From NCBI GenBank assembly GCA_003249035.1, contig QBMK01000004.1, forward strand, positions 62,001-126,000: a stretch of DNA of 64,000 nucleotides. The letters are read 5' to 3'. Every line of letters starts with the position of its first letter. The stretch's first letter is position 1. The notes under the pieces are model-generated. The model saw nothing but the letters and a program-made list of their open reading frames with translations. It had not been told where the DNA came from and did not search any database. The stretch comes from Pseudanabaena sp. Lineage in GTDB: Bacteria; Cyanobacteriota; Cyanobacteriia; Pseudanabaenales; Pseudanabaenaceae. Below are positions 9,235 to 18,269 of this stretch, piece after piece. Made by a program: the position numbers and the translations under genes.

Positions 9235-10398
9235 ATGGAACTTGCAGCATATATAAATGATGCATGGGCATATGAACAAGCCAATCAAGCAGCGACAGAG
9301 CTCAATCTGCCTACTCGCGATGTGCTTTGCACTGATGAATATCAGGTAGATAAGCTTGAATGGAATTTTGTCTCGAACAATCAGCAAGCCTACTTACTAT
9401 CAGCGATCGCCTTTGCTAGTTTGAGTGGGCTAGGCTGGAATTTAGCCCCAGCTGTTGCCGATCATCTGATGCCACAGCCATCTGTGAATGTTTCGCCTTG
9501 GTGTGACCACTTATATATATGCAATACCAGCTACATGTTGGAGGTACAGACTTTACTGGCTCAGCGTGGGTTTGCGGTTGGAGAAATTGATGGAGTCTAC
9601 GGTATACATACCAAGCAAGCCGTGATTGATTTTCAGAAAACTCAAACCAATTTAGTTGCTGATGGCATTCCTGGGGAGAAAACCTTGGCAATGTTGCGCA
9701 ATACATTAATGACTAAGTCCTTAGCTCGTCAACGTCCAAATCAAACTATAGGGATTACTACTAGCGATCGTGCAAATCAGCCGCAAAACCAGTCAATTGT
9801 GATTGTGCGATCAAATAGCTCTCAAATCATCAACTCTCGGCAATCACAGTTAAACGAAGTCGGAAATTTGCAAATACTACTGAAACAAAGGGGTTTTTAT
9901 CAAGGTGAAATTGATGGGCAACTAGGACAAACAACAACTAACGCCATATTGAAAGCTCAACAAGCCTATGCATTAGCTCAGGATGGCTTTGCCGGACCTT
10001 TAACAATGCGCTCATTGTTGGCTGGGGGTAATAATCTTCCTCTTACTCAGCCAGCATTACCGCGATCGCCAGCATCACAAGATGTCTTGACAATCCAAAC
10101 ATTACTCAAAGAACGAGGTTTTTATGATGCAGAGCTCAACGGTTTATACAATATGCAAACGCGAGCGAGTATCTTGAAAGCACAGCTTGCTTATGGACAA
10201 TTGGCTACAGGAGATTTGGGTGCTGATTTACTGGCAGCTCTTAACGCTCAAAATATTGCCCAAAGCATTCCAATTAATCCAAATCAAAACGACCAAAATG
10301 TCCAGCCTATTCCTAACAGTGCTCAGTTAAGAAATGGAACTCAAGTGCCGACTTCTAGTCAAAATGTCCCAGCCGCTAAAAACTCCAATTCATCCTAA
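9235..10398 (+). CDS. Peptidoglycan-binding-repeat protein (three PG_binding_1 domains)
   Basis: Starting at the ATG at 9235 the protein has 387 residues; a TTG at 9223 adds only four and is unlikely, because the downstream paralogue also begins MEL-AY. A hydrophobic segment lies near residues 50-72. Three repeats follow with the pattern LLxxRGFYxGExDGxxGxxTxxAxxxAQxxYxLxxDGxxG, each 60-70 residues, spaced by Ser/Gln/Asn-rich linkers. This domain binds cell-wall peptide stems. No catalytic domain is fused, so a structural or wall-anchoring role is likely. It is the first of two tandem paralogues. Confidence 0.85.
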   Translation: MELAAYINDAWAYEQANQAATELNLPTRDVLCTDEYQVDKLEWNFVSNNQQAYLLSAIAFASLSGLGWNLAPAVADHLMPQPSVNVSPWCDHLYICNTSYMLEVQTLLAQRGFAVGEIDGVYGIHTKQAVIDFQKTQTNLVADGIPGEKTLAMLRNTLMTKSLARQRPNQTIGITTSDRANQPQNQSIVIVRSNSSQIINSRQSQLNEVGNLQILLKQRGFYQGEIDGQLGQTTTNAILKAQQAYALAQDGFAGPLTMRSLLAGGNNLPLTQPALPRSPASQDVLTIQTLLKERGFYDAELNGLYNMQTRASILKAQLAYGQLATGDLGADLLAALNAQNIAQSIPINPNQNDQNVQPIPNSAQLRNGTQVPTSSQNVPAAKNSNSS

Positions 10399-10480
10399 CC
10401 AAAACTTGTCCAAAACCCTCCAATCCATCTGATTTTTTCAAACTTAACTCTTAAACCCTCAATCTTCACAAGGTCTAATT

Positions 10481-12241
10481 ATGGAACTCATAGCATATGT
10501 TCAAGAAGAATTTACCTATTCAGACGATGCAATCATCAGCGAAATTCCTGAAACTTTCCAATCATGGTTCAAGAAATTTACGACTAAATCTGCCAAACTC
10601 AGCTTGAATGTAATTTTAGCTAGTACGACCCTATTGATTGGTTTAGGCTCTTCCCTAAATGCTTTAGCCGTCGAAGCCCCATCTACGGATGTGAAGTTTG
10701 TGCAATCGCTACTAGCAAAAAATGGCTTTGATCCTGGACCGATCGATGGAGTGAAGGGAGCATCGACTAAAAATGCCATACTTTGTGCTCAAAGATCCTT
10801 TGGGCTTACTCCAGATGGCATTGTAGGTAGTCAGACGATCGCTGCGCTTGAAGGAAAAAAAGCCTCAGAACAAATTGCCACAAAAGTTGATGTTTCCACC
10901 ACCACTGTTACTGTAGGTGAATTAGCTGGCGCTTCATCGACAGTGATGAATCTTCAGAAATTACTTGCTGATCGAGGTTTTTACAGTGGTGCTGTTGACG
11001 GCATCATGGGATTGCAGACTCGCACGGCAATCGTAAAGGCTCAGAAAGCTTATAACCTCACTGCTGATGGTATTGCTGGGACAAAGACCTTTGCGGCACT
11101 CGAATCTAGCGGTAAAGCTAAAGCTTCAACCATTAGCACTACAACTACTAAGACTAAAAGTTCAGATACAGAAATCTCCAACCTGCAAGAATTGCTTAGC
11201 AAACGCGGTTTTTACAATGGTGCCGTTGATGGCATCATGGGACCACAGACTCGCACAGCAATCATTGCAGCCCAGAAAAGCTTCGGCTTGGTTGCTGATG
11301 GCATCGCAGGTTCTCAAACCATGGCAGCTCTCGAGTCAGGAGTTAGCAAGGTAAGTATTGCTTCCAAAAATTCAGAACCAACATCTTCAACGACGACAAA
11401 GACTAGCGACAATGATGTCGTTGAATTGCAACAGTTACTATCCAAACGCGGTTTTTACTATGGTGCGATCGATGGAGTCAAAGGACCTCAGACAATTGTA
11501 GCGATCGCAGCTGCTCAAAAAAACTATGGATTAACAATCGATGGTATTGCAGGTGTTCAAACTATGGCAGCATTACAGACAGATGCAAAACCGTCGGTTG
11601 CACCTAAAACAACCTCAAGTAATCAAGCTGCAAATACTGTGATTCCACCTATTGACGGCGGAGTAGCCAACTTACAAAATTTGTTGACGGATCGCGGATT
11701 TTATAACGGGCCAATTACCGGTTTTCTAGGTACGCGTACTAGGGAAGCTATTATTGCTGCCCAAAAAGCCTATGGTTTAACTGCGGATGGTGTAGCTGGA
11801 GCCAAGACGATCGCAGCTCTAGAAGCAGGTGCGCCAAAACAACAGATTGCGGCAACTAATGTCACCCCAGCGATTCAAGTGGAGCCCAAACCTCAGGTAA
11901 CTCCGCCACAACCTACAGCTCAACCCCAAGCAGCAGCTACTCCACAGCCTCAACCCGCAATCCAAGCTACTCCTAAACCTGCAACAGTACAGCCAACAGC
12001 CACAGTCTTGCAGCCAACTGCACCAGCTGCGTCTGCAAACCCGCAAGTCTCAGAATTGCAGCGGTTACTGGTTCAGAGAGGTTTCTACACTGGTAAAGTC
12101 GATGGAGTATTGAGTGGTGAAACTCGTAATGCAATCATCAGAGCGCAAAACTTTTACACGATTAGCCCTGCTGATGGCTCGCCAAGCAATAAACTGATTG
12201 ATAGTCTTAGTAAAGATACATTTATTTCTGAAGGCAATTAA
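10481..12241 (+). CDS. Peptidoglycan-binding-repeat protein (six PG_binding_1 domains)
   Basis: A 586-residue paralogue of the preceding gene. It starts MELIAYVQEEF, has a membrane or export segment at about 42-63, then six copies of the wall-binding repeat (LLxxRGFYxGxxDGxxGxxTRxAIxxAQxxYGLxxDGIAG) joined by Ser/Thr-rich linkers; between the fifth and sixth lies a Pro/Gln/Ala-rich linker of about 85 residues (near 440-525) that could span the wall. Repeats two to five are closer to each other than to the first and last, which suggests internal duplication. The downstream gene starts 5 bases after the stop, so the two are probably co-transcribed. Confidence 0.88.
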   Translation: MELIAYVQEEFTYSDDAIISEIPETFQSWFKKFTTKSAKLSLNVILASTTLLIGLGSSLNALAVEAPSTDVKFVQSLLAKNGFDPGPIDGVKGASTKNAILCAQRSFGLTPDGIVGSQTIAALEGKKASEQIATKVDVSTTTVTVGELAGASSTVMNLQKLLADRGFYSGAVDGIMGLQTRTAIVKAQKAYNLTADGIAGTKTFAALESSGKAKASTISTTTTKTKSSDTEISNLQELLSKRGFYNGAVDGIMGPQTRTAIIAAQKSFGLVADGIAGSQTMAALESGVSKVSIASKNSEPTSSTTTKTSDNDVVELQQLLSKRGFYYGAIDGVKGPQTIVAIAAAQKNYGLTIDGIAGVQTMAALQTDAKPSVAPKTTSSNQAANTVIPPIDGGVANLQNLLTDRGFYNGPITGFLGTRTREAIIAAQKAYGLTADGVAGAKTIAALEAGAPKQQIAATNVTPAIQVEPKPQVTPPQPTAQPQAAATPQPQPAIQATPKPATVQPTATVLQPTAPAASANPQVSELQRLLVQRGFYTGKVDGVLSGETRNAIIRAQNFYTISPADGSPSNKLIDSLSKDTFISEGN

Positions 12242-12246
12242 GTCAG

Positions 12247-13038
12247 ATGCGGTTCCGTAAACTTGCGATTAATTTGGGGGTGATCGCCATTTTGGGAGCG
12301 ATCACCCTTAGTTTGCAATTTCCAAAACTCAATCAAAGATTGAGCGGACAAACAATCGAAGAAACTCGTAAGGCAGTTAGAGACGAAGAAGCACGCCTCA
12401 AATTAATTCAGCAATTACCGCCACGCGGACTTGGCTTTAATAACATGATTGCCAACTTTGTTTTTTTGCAATTTTTGCAATATTTTGGTGATGATGTTGC
12501 CAGAAATGACTTTCAAACTGGTTATAGTCTAAGTCCACTTTATTTTGACAACATTATTGGTCGTGATCCTCGATTTTTAAGTAGCTACATATATATGTCG
12601 GCTAGTTTGTCCATGTTTGCTGGAGTTCCTAGTAAAGCGATCGATATCTATAGCAAAGGTTTAAAATCGCTAGATCCCTATCGACAGCCCAGCGCATATA
12701 CAGCCTGGCGATACAAGGCAACCGATCAACTATTGTTCTTAGGTGATGCTAAAGGAGCAAGAGAGTCCTACTTCAAAGCTGCCGAATGGGCTGATATAGC
12801 AAGCTTGTCAGGTAAAAAACTTGTCGAAGATCCCAAACTTTCTGCTGAATTATCCCGTCAATCAGCAAAATGGCTCGAAGAAGAGCAGGATCTGACTAAT
12901 GCTCAAATTGGTGCTTGGTCATTAGTTTTACAAAATGCTTCAGACAAAAAAACTGTCCAAATTATTGCTCAAGAGCTAGATAAACTGGGCTTGAAAATAG
13001 AAATTAAAGATGGGGCACAAACTATTGTCCCGAAATAA
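12247..13038 (+). CDS. Conserved cyanobacterial membrane-anchored protein of unknown function
   Basis: A 263-residue protein with an N-terminal hydrophobic helix (about 7-25) and then a soluble, mostly helical part. The segment LPPRGLGFNNMIANFVFLQFLQYFGDDVAR and the later SPLYFDNIIGRDPRFLSSYIY resemble a family seen in many cyanobacteria; helical hairpins around 115-190 look TPR-like (AIDIYSKGL, AWRYKATDQLLFLGDAKGARESY). No catalytic residue is evident. It follows the wall-binding protein by 5 bases and ends in a strong terminator, so it is the last gene of that unit and may act at the same place, the inner membrane or wall. Confidence 0.7.
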   Translation: MRFRKLAINLGVIAILGAITLSLQFPKLNQRLSGQTIEETRKAVRDEEARLKLIQQLPPRGLGFNNMIANFVFLQFLQYFGDDVARNDFQTGYSLSPLYFDNIIGRDPRFLSSYIYMSASLSMFAGVPSKAIDIYSKGLKSLDPYRQPSAYTAWRYKATDQLLFLGDAKGARESYFKAAEWADIASLSGKKLVEDPKLSAELSRQSAKWLEEEQDLTNAQIGAWSLVLQNASDKKTVQIIAQELDKLGLKIEIKDGAQTIVPK

Positions 13039-13071
13039 CAAAAAAGGGGCACAACGTGCCCCTTTTTTGTT
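13037..13071. terminator. Strong bidirectional terminator
   Basis: A 16-bp perfect stem: AACAAAAAAGGGGCAC against GTGCCCCTTTTTTGTT, loop of 3. It lies between two convergent genes and includes the stop codon regions of both. Confidence 0.9.
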
Positions 13072-13481
13072 TAATTTGCAGATAGCCACTTCTGGGCATT
13101 TAAACGTTGAATTACGCCAAATACGAGTAAATCGAGAGGTGCTTTGCGCTCATCGATCAAAAATGGCTCGATCGTACTAGGCGATCGCCCAGCATCAGCG
13201 CAGGAAAAAGCTTTCTGAGCATTGAGATCAGCTTTAGAGAAATAAACAGTAAACTGACGTAAACCTTGTGCCCAGATCCCACGCACTTGAGAATTGCTAA
13301 ATTCCAATTGCAAATCATTGACATCTTGTTTAGCAAAAGCTTTGGTCAGAGCTGGTAGATAATGCTTGTTAATAAATTCGTCAAAGGGTAACTCTTCGAT
13401 CGCAGGTGGCTTTTCGGCTTTGGGCTTCGCAGCAGGTTTTGCCTTTGGCTCTTCAGAAGTTGGTGCAGTGGTTTCAGACAT
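13071..13481 (-). CDS. DUF2996 family protein
   Basis: From the ATG at 13481 the protein has 136 residues and starts MSETTAPTSEE; an upstream start at 13523 would add 14 unlike residues. The first 35 residues are Lys/Pro/Ala rich and probably disordered. The rest (FDEFINKHYLPALTKAF, VRGIWAQGLRQFTVYFSKADLNAQKAFSCADAG, IEPFLIDERK) is the DUF2996 domain, found widely in cyanobacteria and of unknown function. It lies 62 bases downstream of ndhM on the same strand, so joint transcription is possible. Confidence 0.8.
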   Translation of the reverse strand: MSETTAPTSEEPKAKPAAKPKAEKPPAIEELPFDEFINKHYLPALTKAFAKQDVNDLQLEFSNSQVRGIWAQGLRQFTVYFSKADLNAQKAFSCADAGRSPSTIEPFLIDERKAPLDLLVFGVIQRLNAQKWLSAN

Positions 13482-13543
13482 AATTTTTAAAATATTGCTA
13501 AATTTTATAACCAGAATCGACAACGAGGAGAGTTGACTATTCT

Positions 13544-13894
13544 CTATTTGGCTTCAGTATTGACAATCTGGGGTATTCCCATACTGTAGTTAAGCGATCG
13601 ATGATTAAGGTTGTAAGTAACTTCGCCTTGCTGCAATAGCGATCGCACAAAATGCTCTAAATCTGACCCAATGCGACGCAAGTTGTAATCTGTCAAATCA
13701 GCGCCTTTGTAGTCCGCTACAAGCTCATCGAACTTGCGATAAACTTTTTGCAAAGCACCATCTGTCCAGTTCAGTTCATTGTCAGGATCAACATCTATAG
13801 TCAAAGTATTTTCGCTATCGATTAGCTCATCATTCTGCTCCTCAACAATGGCAGCATAAATCTGAATATGACGGGTTGTAGATTTGAGCGGCAT
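13544..13894 (-). CDS. ndhM: NAD(P)H-quinone oxidoreductase subunit M
   Basis: A 116-residue protein matching NdhM along its length: LKSTTRHIQIYAAIV, LTIDVDPDNELNW, LQKVYRKFDELV, LTDYNLRRIGSDLEH and SMGIPQIVN. NdhM belongs to the peripheral, oxygenic-photosynthesis-specific part of the NDH-1 complex at the thylakoid membrane, which takes part in cyclic electron flow, respiration and CO2 uptake. Length agrees with the family. The DUF2996 gene follows on the same strand. This subunit is a strong marker that the DNA is cyanobacterial. Confidence 0.95.
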   Translation of the reverse strand: MPLKSTTRHIQIYAAIVEEQNDELIDSENTLTIDVDPDNELNWTDGALQKVYRKFDELVADYKGADLTDYNLRRIGSDLEHFVRSLLQQGEVTYNLNHRSLNYSMGIPQIVNTEAK

Positions 13895-14056
13895 AGAAGT
13901 TTGTGAGTGTGGTGAATAAATATTGAAGAACTAACTTTAGATTATTGCAAATTTTTAGAGATTCCTAACCAAATAATTTCTCTATGTATATGCATTAATC
14001 CTAAATGTTGGATGGGAAGTTCATCTTGAGGGAGATTCCCACTATATATAAACAAA

Positions 14057-14079
14057 TAGGAGGTGCTTTGCACCTCCTA
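14057..14079. repeat. Short perfect hairpin
   Basis: TAGGAGGTGC and GCACCTCCTA pair over 10 bp around a TTT loop, in the gap between ndhM and the sigma-factor gene, just outside the larger palindrome that follows. Confidence 0.8.
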
Positions 14080-14173
14080 CTCCCTTCCCACTATAAAACT
14101 AGACATTAAAACCCAAGAATTAGACGGTGCGGCGCGAAGCGCCGCACCGTCTAATTCTTGGCTGGAAAGGGAG
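14080..14173. repeat. Palindromic element, CCCTTCCC subfamily
   Basis: A 23-bp perfect stem (14113-14135 with 14139-14161) of foot CCAAGAATT and tip GTGCGGCGC closes over a GAA loop. Outer flanks CTCCCTTCC (left) and GGAAAGGGAG (right) are nearly complementary. The same foot, tip and outer flank recur at 32518-32605, and the outer flank again at 35770-35861. It lies 3' of the sigma-factor gene and may end its transcript. Confidence 0.9.
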
Positions 14174-14185
14174 TATTTGTTTTAT

Positions 14186-15196
14186 TTAGCTGGCTAAATA
14201 TTCTTGCATACGGGCTTTACGCTTGCGAAGATAATCCATCGCTTGACGCTCTAATTGTCTTACTTGCTCGCGGCTAAGATCCATGCGTTTGCTAATACTA
14301 GCTAATGACATTTCTTGACCATCATCTAGACCGTAGCGCAAAATCATAACTTGACGTTGCTTTTCGGGTAACTCTTTTAGCAAACTTTGAAGATCTGTAC
14401 GCAGAGATTCCCGTTCTACATAGTTATCAGGAGAACGTCCTGTATCTTCTAATAATTCGGCAAGTTCAGTATCTTGGTTATCACCAATGCGTAAGTCAAG
14501 GGAAATTGGCTGACGAGATAGGGATAAACATTCGCGAACTTGATCGGTTTTGATGTTTAGCTCATAGGCAATTTCAGCAACCGTGGCAACCCGACCAAGA
14601 TCTTGCGAAAGTTGGCGCTGGGCTTTTTTGATTTTGTTGAGCTTTTCAGTGATGTGAACTGGTAAGCGAATAGTACGTGCCTGTTGAGCGATCGCTCTCG
14701 TGATCGCTTGACGAATCCACCAATAAGCATAAGTTGAAAACTTAAACCCCTTAGTTGGATCAAACTTATCTACCGCACGCTCTAATCCGAGAGTTCCTTC
14801 TTGTACTAAGTCTAGAAGCTCTAAGTTTCTTTTTTGATATTTCTTCGCTACAGATACGACTAAGCGAAGGTTTGCCTCGATCATTTTGCGTTTAGCACGT
14901 GTGCCGACACGAATGAGACTATGCAAAATCTCTCGCTCAAGACCAGCAGTTTCAGCCCATTCTTGCTCCGTTGGTAGGCGATCACTATTTTGGGCGATCT
15001 TTTCTTGTACTTCAAACAACGCCATCATCTGTTGTACCTGCTTACCGTAGATAATCTCCTCTTCATTACTTAGTAAGGGGATTTTTCCGATTTCATGCAA
15101 GTACGTGCGAACCATGTCAGCAGACAGGCCGACCTGCTTGTTAGCTTGCCTATCCACTGTCTTTGGTGTGGGTTGGATCAATGGTTCTTCAGACAT
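14186..15196 (-). CDS. Group 2 RNA polymerase sigma factor (RpoD-like)
   Basis: A 336-residue sigma-70 factor lacking the long region 1.1 of the primary factor. Region 1.2 is SADMVRTYLHEIGKIPLL; region 2 holds NLRLVVSVAKKYQ, LDLVQEGTLGLERAVDKFDPTKGFKFSTYAYWWIRQAI; region 3 LPVHITEKLNKIKKAQRQL; region 4 LPEKQRQVMILRYGLDDGQEMSLASISKRMDLSREQVRQLERQAM. It guides polymerase to stress- or nutrient-dependent promoters, as group 2 factors (SigB to SigE) do in cyanobacteria; which class is uncertain. The ATG at 15196 is chosen because GAGGAG lies 4 bases upstream; the ATG at 15208 overlaps that ribosome binding site. A very long upstream region suggests complex control. Confidence 0.92.
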   Translation of the reverse strand: MSEEPLIQPTPKTVDRQANKQVGLSADMVRTYLHEIGKIPLLSNEEEIIYGKQVQQMMALFEVQEKIAQNSDRLPTEQEWAETAGLEREILHSLIRVGTRAKRKMIEANLRLVVSVAKKYQKRNLELLDLVQEGTLGLERAVDKFDPTKGFKFSTYAYWWIRQAITRAIAQQARTIRLPVHITEKLNKIKKAQRQLSQDLGRVATVAEIAYELNIKTDQVRECLSLSRQPISLDLRIGDNQDTELAELLEDTGRSPDNYVERESLRTDLQSLLKELPEKQRQVMILRYGLDDGQEMSLASISKRMDLSREQVRQLERQAMDYLRKRKARMQEYLAS

Positions 15197-16430
15197 ATCG
15201 CTCCTCATTTATTTAAACTAAGCGTTTTTCAAGAGTGCTTCTCCAAGACCAGAAGGCTGAGACAAAGAGGGATTCATAACTCTAAAATTCAAATCTACTA
15301 GCTCGATATATTAAATTCATAATGTTTAAGTTTTATAAAGTTGGCATACCAATGTGGCATTTGCTCCAAAGTTGATTTGTATAATACGTGATTAACCTTT
15401 TTTTATCTTGCGTCTAGAGTTACATATTATTACGAACCAACTAGAAAAGTCAAAGGACGGCTATCACCATCTCTCTATAAATTTTACTTAAATTTAAATA
15501 GGTATTTACACTCATTGAACTCGAATCTCCCACGATAGTCAGAAACCTCATTTGTTGTTGATCAGGTAACTAGAAATCTTTAATGTCTTAAGTAGCTATG
15601 GAGCTACAAAGTTGTTTAAAGAATTTAAAGCGATCAAATACAAATAAAGTTACGTGTGTAGCTGCTTATTTGGATTTAGAAAATTTGCAATAGTTACAAT
15701 TAGTTAGCGCAATTGTTTAGATATAAAAATTCAGCCGAAGGAGAATCTGAAACTCTATATTGACAAATCAAAAATGTGTAATAGGAAGTCGTACACATGT
15801 TTTGAGTAAAAACGAATGCTGAAATTGACCACTTAAACTAACTTTTACTGAATGCTAAGTTAAATAGGACTGAAGTAAGAAACTAGAGGTTCCCAATGCC
15901 TATAAATTCAAAATTAACGTTATCAATTTTGTTAAATCTAAAGAGTCATAATATAAGTTGCTACGATATAAACTTTGTATTAATTATTCTCTACAATAGA
16001 CTTTCCTTATCTTTAATTTTGCTTAAGAAAATTATATAAATTTACATGCAAGACTAGATAGGCTTAATCAACGAACTTTAGCCACTATCCTTAAGATTAA
16101 TTGTCACAAATGATTCATTTACGCGATCGCATAATTTGATTCCATTTATTGTTAGGTAAAAACTACAAGATGTAATCACTCATGTGGGTGAAGTCAAATA
16201 TACAAACTAAGAACCCTGAGCCAATTTTTTGAATTCATGAAATTGATTTAATGTAATTTATTGGTAAGTGTTTTGCAGTTATTGAGGGAGTGCTTTCCAC
16301 CGCTTCTCCTCTCCAAATATAAAGATTTTCGCAATCAGGGAACTTGTTTGCTTAACTTCTCGACCTGAAATCTATAATTAAGTTTTGGTAATAGTGATGT
16401 TGTACTTTGCTGAAGCTAGAAACAACTGGG
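15197..16430. other. Gene-free AT-rich region of about 1.2 kb
   Basis: No reading frame of useful length and no tRNA is visible on either strand. The stretch is markedly richer in A and T than its neighbours and holds only one HIP1 octamer. It separates the divergent sigma-factor and DUF928 genes, so both promoters lie here. Near its right end (about 16285-16313) a GC-richer patch looks like a worn hairpin element. It may hold a non-coding RNA or a decayed gene, but nothing I can name. Confidence 0.6.
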
Positions 16431-17270
16431 ATGATTACAACAATGACTTCAACTAACGCTCAAATTAAAATCAGCCTTAAAAAGGCGATCGCCCTCAGCA
16501 CAATCTGCATTGCCGCTGTTGCAAGTTCGACGCTCTCTGTGCCTTCTGCTTTTGCTCAATATGGATTGGGTCTGCCAAAATCCGCAAGTTCGGGGGGCGC
16601 AACTCGAGGAGACTTACCCCAGCTTACTATCCTTGTGCCTGATGATGGGGCAAAGACTTTATCATCTCGTCCAACATTTTACTGGTATATAGCTCCTGCC
16701 AATATTGCTTCAACTTCCTCAACGACAGCGCCTCAAGTTGATGATGTCAAAGGTTCATTTAAGGTGACTTTCTTTTTACGCGATGGCAATGAAAGAAAGT
16801 CACAACCAGTCTTTGTGGCTGAAGGTAAGGCAGAAGAGTCGGGACTGTATAAATTTACATTGCCAGAAAGTGCACCTGAACTAGTTAAAGGAAAAGTGCA
16901 GCGTTGGCAAATTCGTTGGCAAGGTAGCGGGGGCGCAGTGCAAGTTGATGTTAATGCTCCTATCCGTCGAGATGACGATCCTGCGGTTCTAAAAGCGATC
17001 GCTTTAGCCAAAAATGATTTAGAAAAAGCTAGAATTTATGCGAAAAACGCATATTGGTATGATGCGGTTGACTACTATACAATTTGGCTATCTCAAAATC
17101 CTAAGGATGAAATTGCACGCACGGAGCGTAACAAGCTGCTAAAAGAAGGATTGCAAACTAATGTTGCATTCAGTGAAGAACGAAAAGGTAGTTTACCCAT
17201 ATTGCTGGGCAAACTTGATGAAAGTAAACCTGCAATATTACTTGTATTGCAACCCAAAATTCGCCGCTAA
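16431..17270 (+). CDS. DUF928 domain protein, exported
   Basis: Using the ATG at 16431 gives 279 residues (a TTG at 16407 and an ATG at 16443 are alternatives). A signal peptide spans about residues 10-42 (KKAIALSTICIAAVASSTLS ending at AFAQ). The mature part is the DUF928 domain: LTILVPDDGAKTLSSRPTFYWYI, FKVTFFLRDG, YKFTLP, WQIRWQ and the later NAYWYDAVDYYTIWLSQNP. The function of the family is unknown; the beta-rich start resembles an extracellular sensory or adhesive fold. A 26-bp palindrome begins on the base after its stop codon. Confidence 0.82.
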   Translation: MITTMTSTNAQIKISLKKAIALSTICIAAVASSTLSVPSAFAQYGLGLPKSASSGGATRGDLPQLTILVPDDGAKTLSSRPTFYWYIAPANIASTSSTTAPQVDDVKGSFKVTFFLRDGNERKSQPVFVAEGKAEESGLYKFTLPESAPELVKGKVQRWQIRWQGSGGAVQVDVNAPIRRDDDPAVLKAIALAKNDLEKARIYAKNAYWYDAVDYYTIWLSQNPKDEIARTERNKLLKEGLQTNVAFSEERKGSLPILLGKLDESKPAILLVLQPKIRR

Positions 17271-17337
17271 TCAAACAAACCTCAAAAAGTTAGAGCCGTT
17301 GTAAAGCAGCAGCTCTAACTTTTTGAGGTTTGTTTGA
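17271..17337. repeat. Long perfect hairpin directly after the DUF928 stop codon
   Basis: Arms 17271-17296 and 17312-17337 are perfectly complementary over 26 bp (starting TCAAACAAACC, ending GGTTTGTTTGA) around a 15-base loop. The stem begins on the base after the stop. It lacks the GGCGC tip of the main family and can act as a terminator. Confidence 0.85.
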
Positions 17338-17533
17338 TCCCTGTACTGTAGCGTAAACCGAAATGATATGATGTGCAAAATTCTCACTGCTTACAGTAAA
17401 TCGTGAATTAGTAAACCGCTATATTTTTTACAAAAGCTATGCTTCGAAAAAAATGGGTTTAGTTTTGACGAAGTTTTCTGTAATCAACGCTTAAGCACTA
17501 TATCAATGTTTTTGAGATCGTTAAGGCAAAGCT

Positions 17534-17851
17534 ATGGCAGATAATTCAGGTAATTTTTGGGGAGGTTTTCTCTTCGGTGCTGCTGTTGGCGGCGTGGTCG
17601 GCGCATTGGTAGCAATTAAGCTCAGCGAACCAGATGATGATTTGATCGATCAGTCACCTGACCGAGAGCGCCTGATCGATAAGCCTCAAACCTCAAATGA
17701 ATTTGCTCGGCGTAATCTTGAGAAGAAAATCGCTCAACTTAATGCAGCGATCGATTCAGTTAGTCAGGAGCTGGCTACGGCAGAAGGGAAAAATGGTAGC
17801 AAGCAAACATCAGTTGAATCATTACGAGATATGACTATTAATGATCAGTGA
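17534..17851 (+). CDS. Small membrane-anchored protein (YtxH-like)
   Basis: A 105-residue protein. Residues 9-28 (WGGFLFGAAVGGVVGALVA) form a glycine-zipper membrane helix of the YtxH type; an acidic segment and a coiled coil (about 58-85) follow. No catalytic motif. Such proteins are common in cyanobacteria next to yggT, as here, where YggT starts 82 bases downstream. Function unknown; a membrane-organising role is inference. Confidence 0.7.
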   Translation: MADNSGNFWGGFLFGAAVGGVVGALVAIKLSEPDDDLIDQSPDRERLIDKPQTSNEFARRNLEKKIAQLNAAIDSVSQELATAEGKNGSKQTSVESLRDMTINDQ

Positions 17852-17933
17852 TGATAAAATCCTGATTTCTGCTGTATTCAGTAGAATAGTGATAGCTTTT
17901 TCTTCTAATTGTTCTATAACCTAACAACCTACT

Positions 17934-18209
17934 ATGGCAGTTATCCTTGGTACAGTCAGCTCGTTTATCTCGATCTATTTGGGTTTGCTTTTTATTCGCG
18001 TCTTATTGACTTGGTTCCCAAATATTGATTGGTACAAACAACCCTTTGCTGCGCTTGGTCAGATTACCGATCCTTATCTCAATCTATTTCGTTCGATCAT
18101 TCCTCCTCTAGGAGGCATGGACTTTTCTCCTATGCTTGCCTTCCTTGCGCTTAGTTTTTTACAACGCGCTCTCGCTCCATTGGCTGCAAGCGCAGGTATG
18201 GGCTTTTAA
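17934..18209 (+). CDS. YggT family membrane protein
   Basis: A 91-residue integral membrane protein of the YggT/YlmG family with two hydrophobic helices (about 3-24 and 62-80). The motif RVLLTWFPNIDW and the short segment ITDPYLNLFRSIIPPLGGMDFSP between helices are diagnostic. YlmG proteins affect nucleoid and thylakoid organisation and division in cyanobacteria and plastids. It lies between the YtxH-like protein and fabI on the same strand. Confidence 0.9.
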   Translation: MAVILGTVSSFISIYLGLLFIRVLLTWFPNIDWYKQPFAALGQITDPYLNLFRSIIPPLGGMDFSPMLAFLALSFLQRALAPLAASAGMGF

Positions 18210-18269
18210 GGTAAGCTTATTTCTAATTATAAATTACGAATTACGCTGCGTTCACGTTAGGAAATATAC

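Noticed and set aside
9223-9235. TTG start for the first wall-binding protein
   Set aside because: The ATG at 9235 gives the MEL-AY start shared with the paralogue at 10481.
14057-14173. Closely spaced hairpins as a possible CRISPR array
   Set aside because: There are no regularly spaced direct repeats or cas genes; each unit is a separate inverted repeat.
15598-15693. Possible 31-residue peptide (MELQSCLKNLKRS...) in the AT-rich gap
   Set aside because: No ribosome binding site, no hydrophobic or family pattern, and short open frames are expected by chance.
15733-15752. GCCGAAGGAGAATCTGAAAC patch resembling part of a riboswitch
   Set aside because: The surrounding stems needed for a glycine or related riboswitch are not found, and no suitable gene follows within 600 bases.
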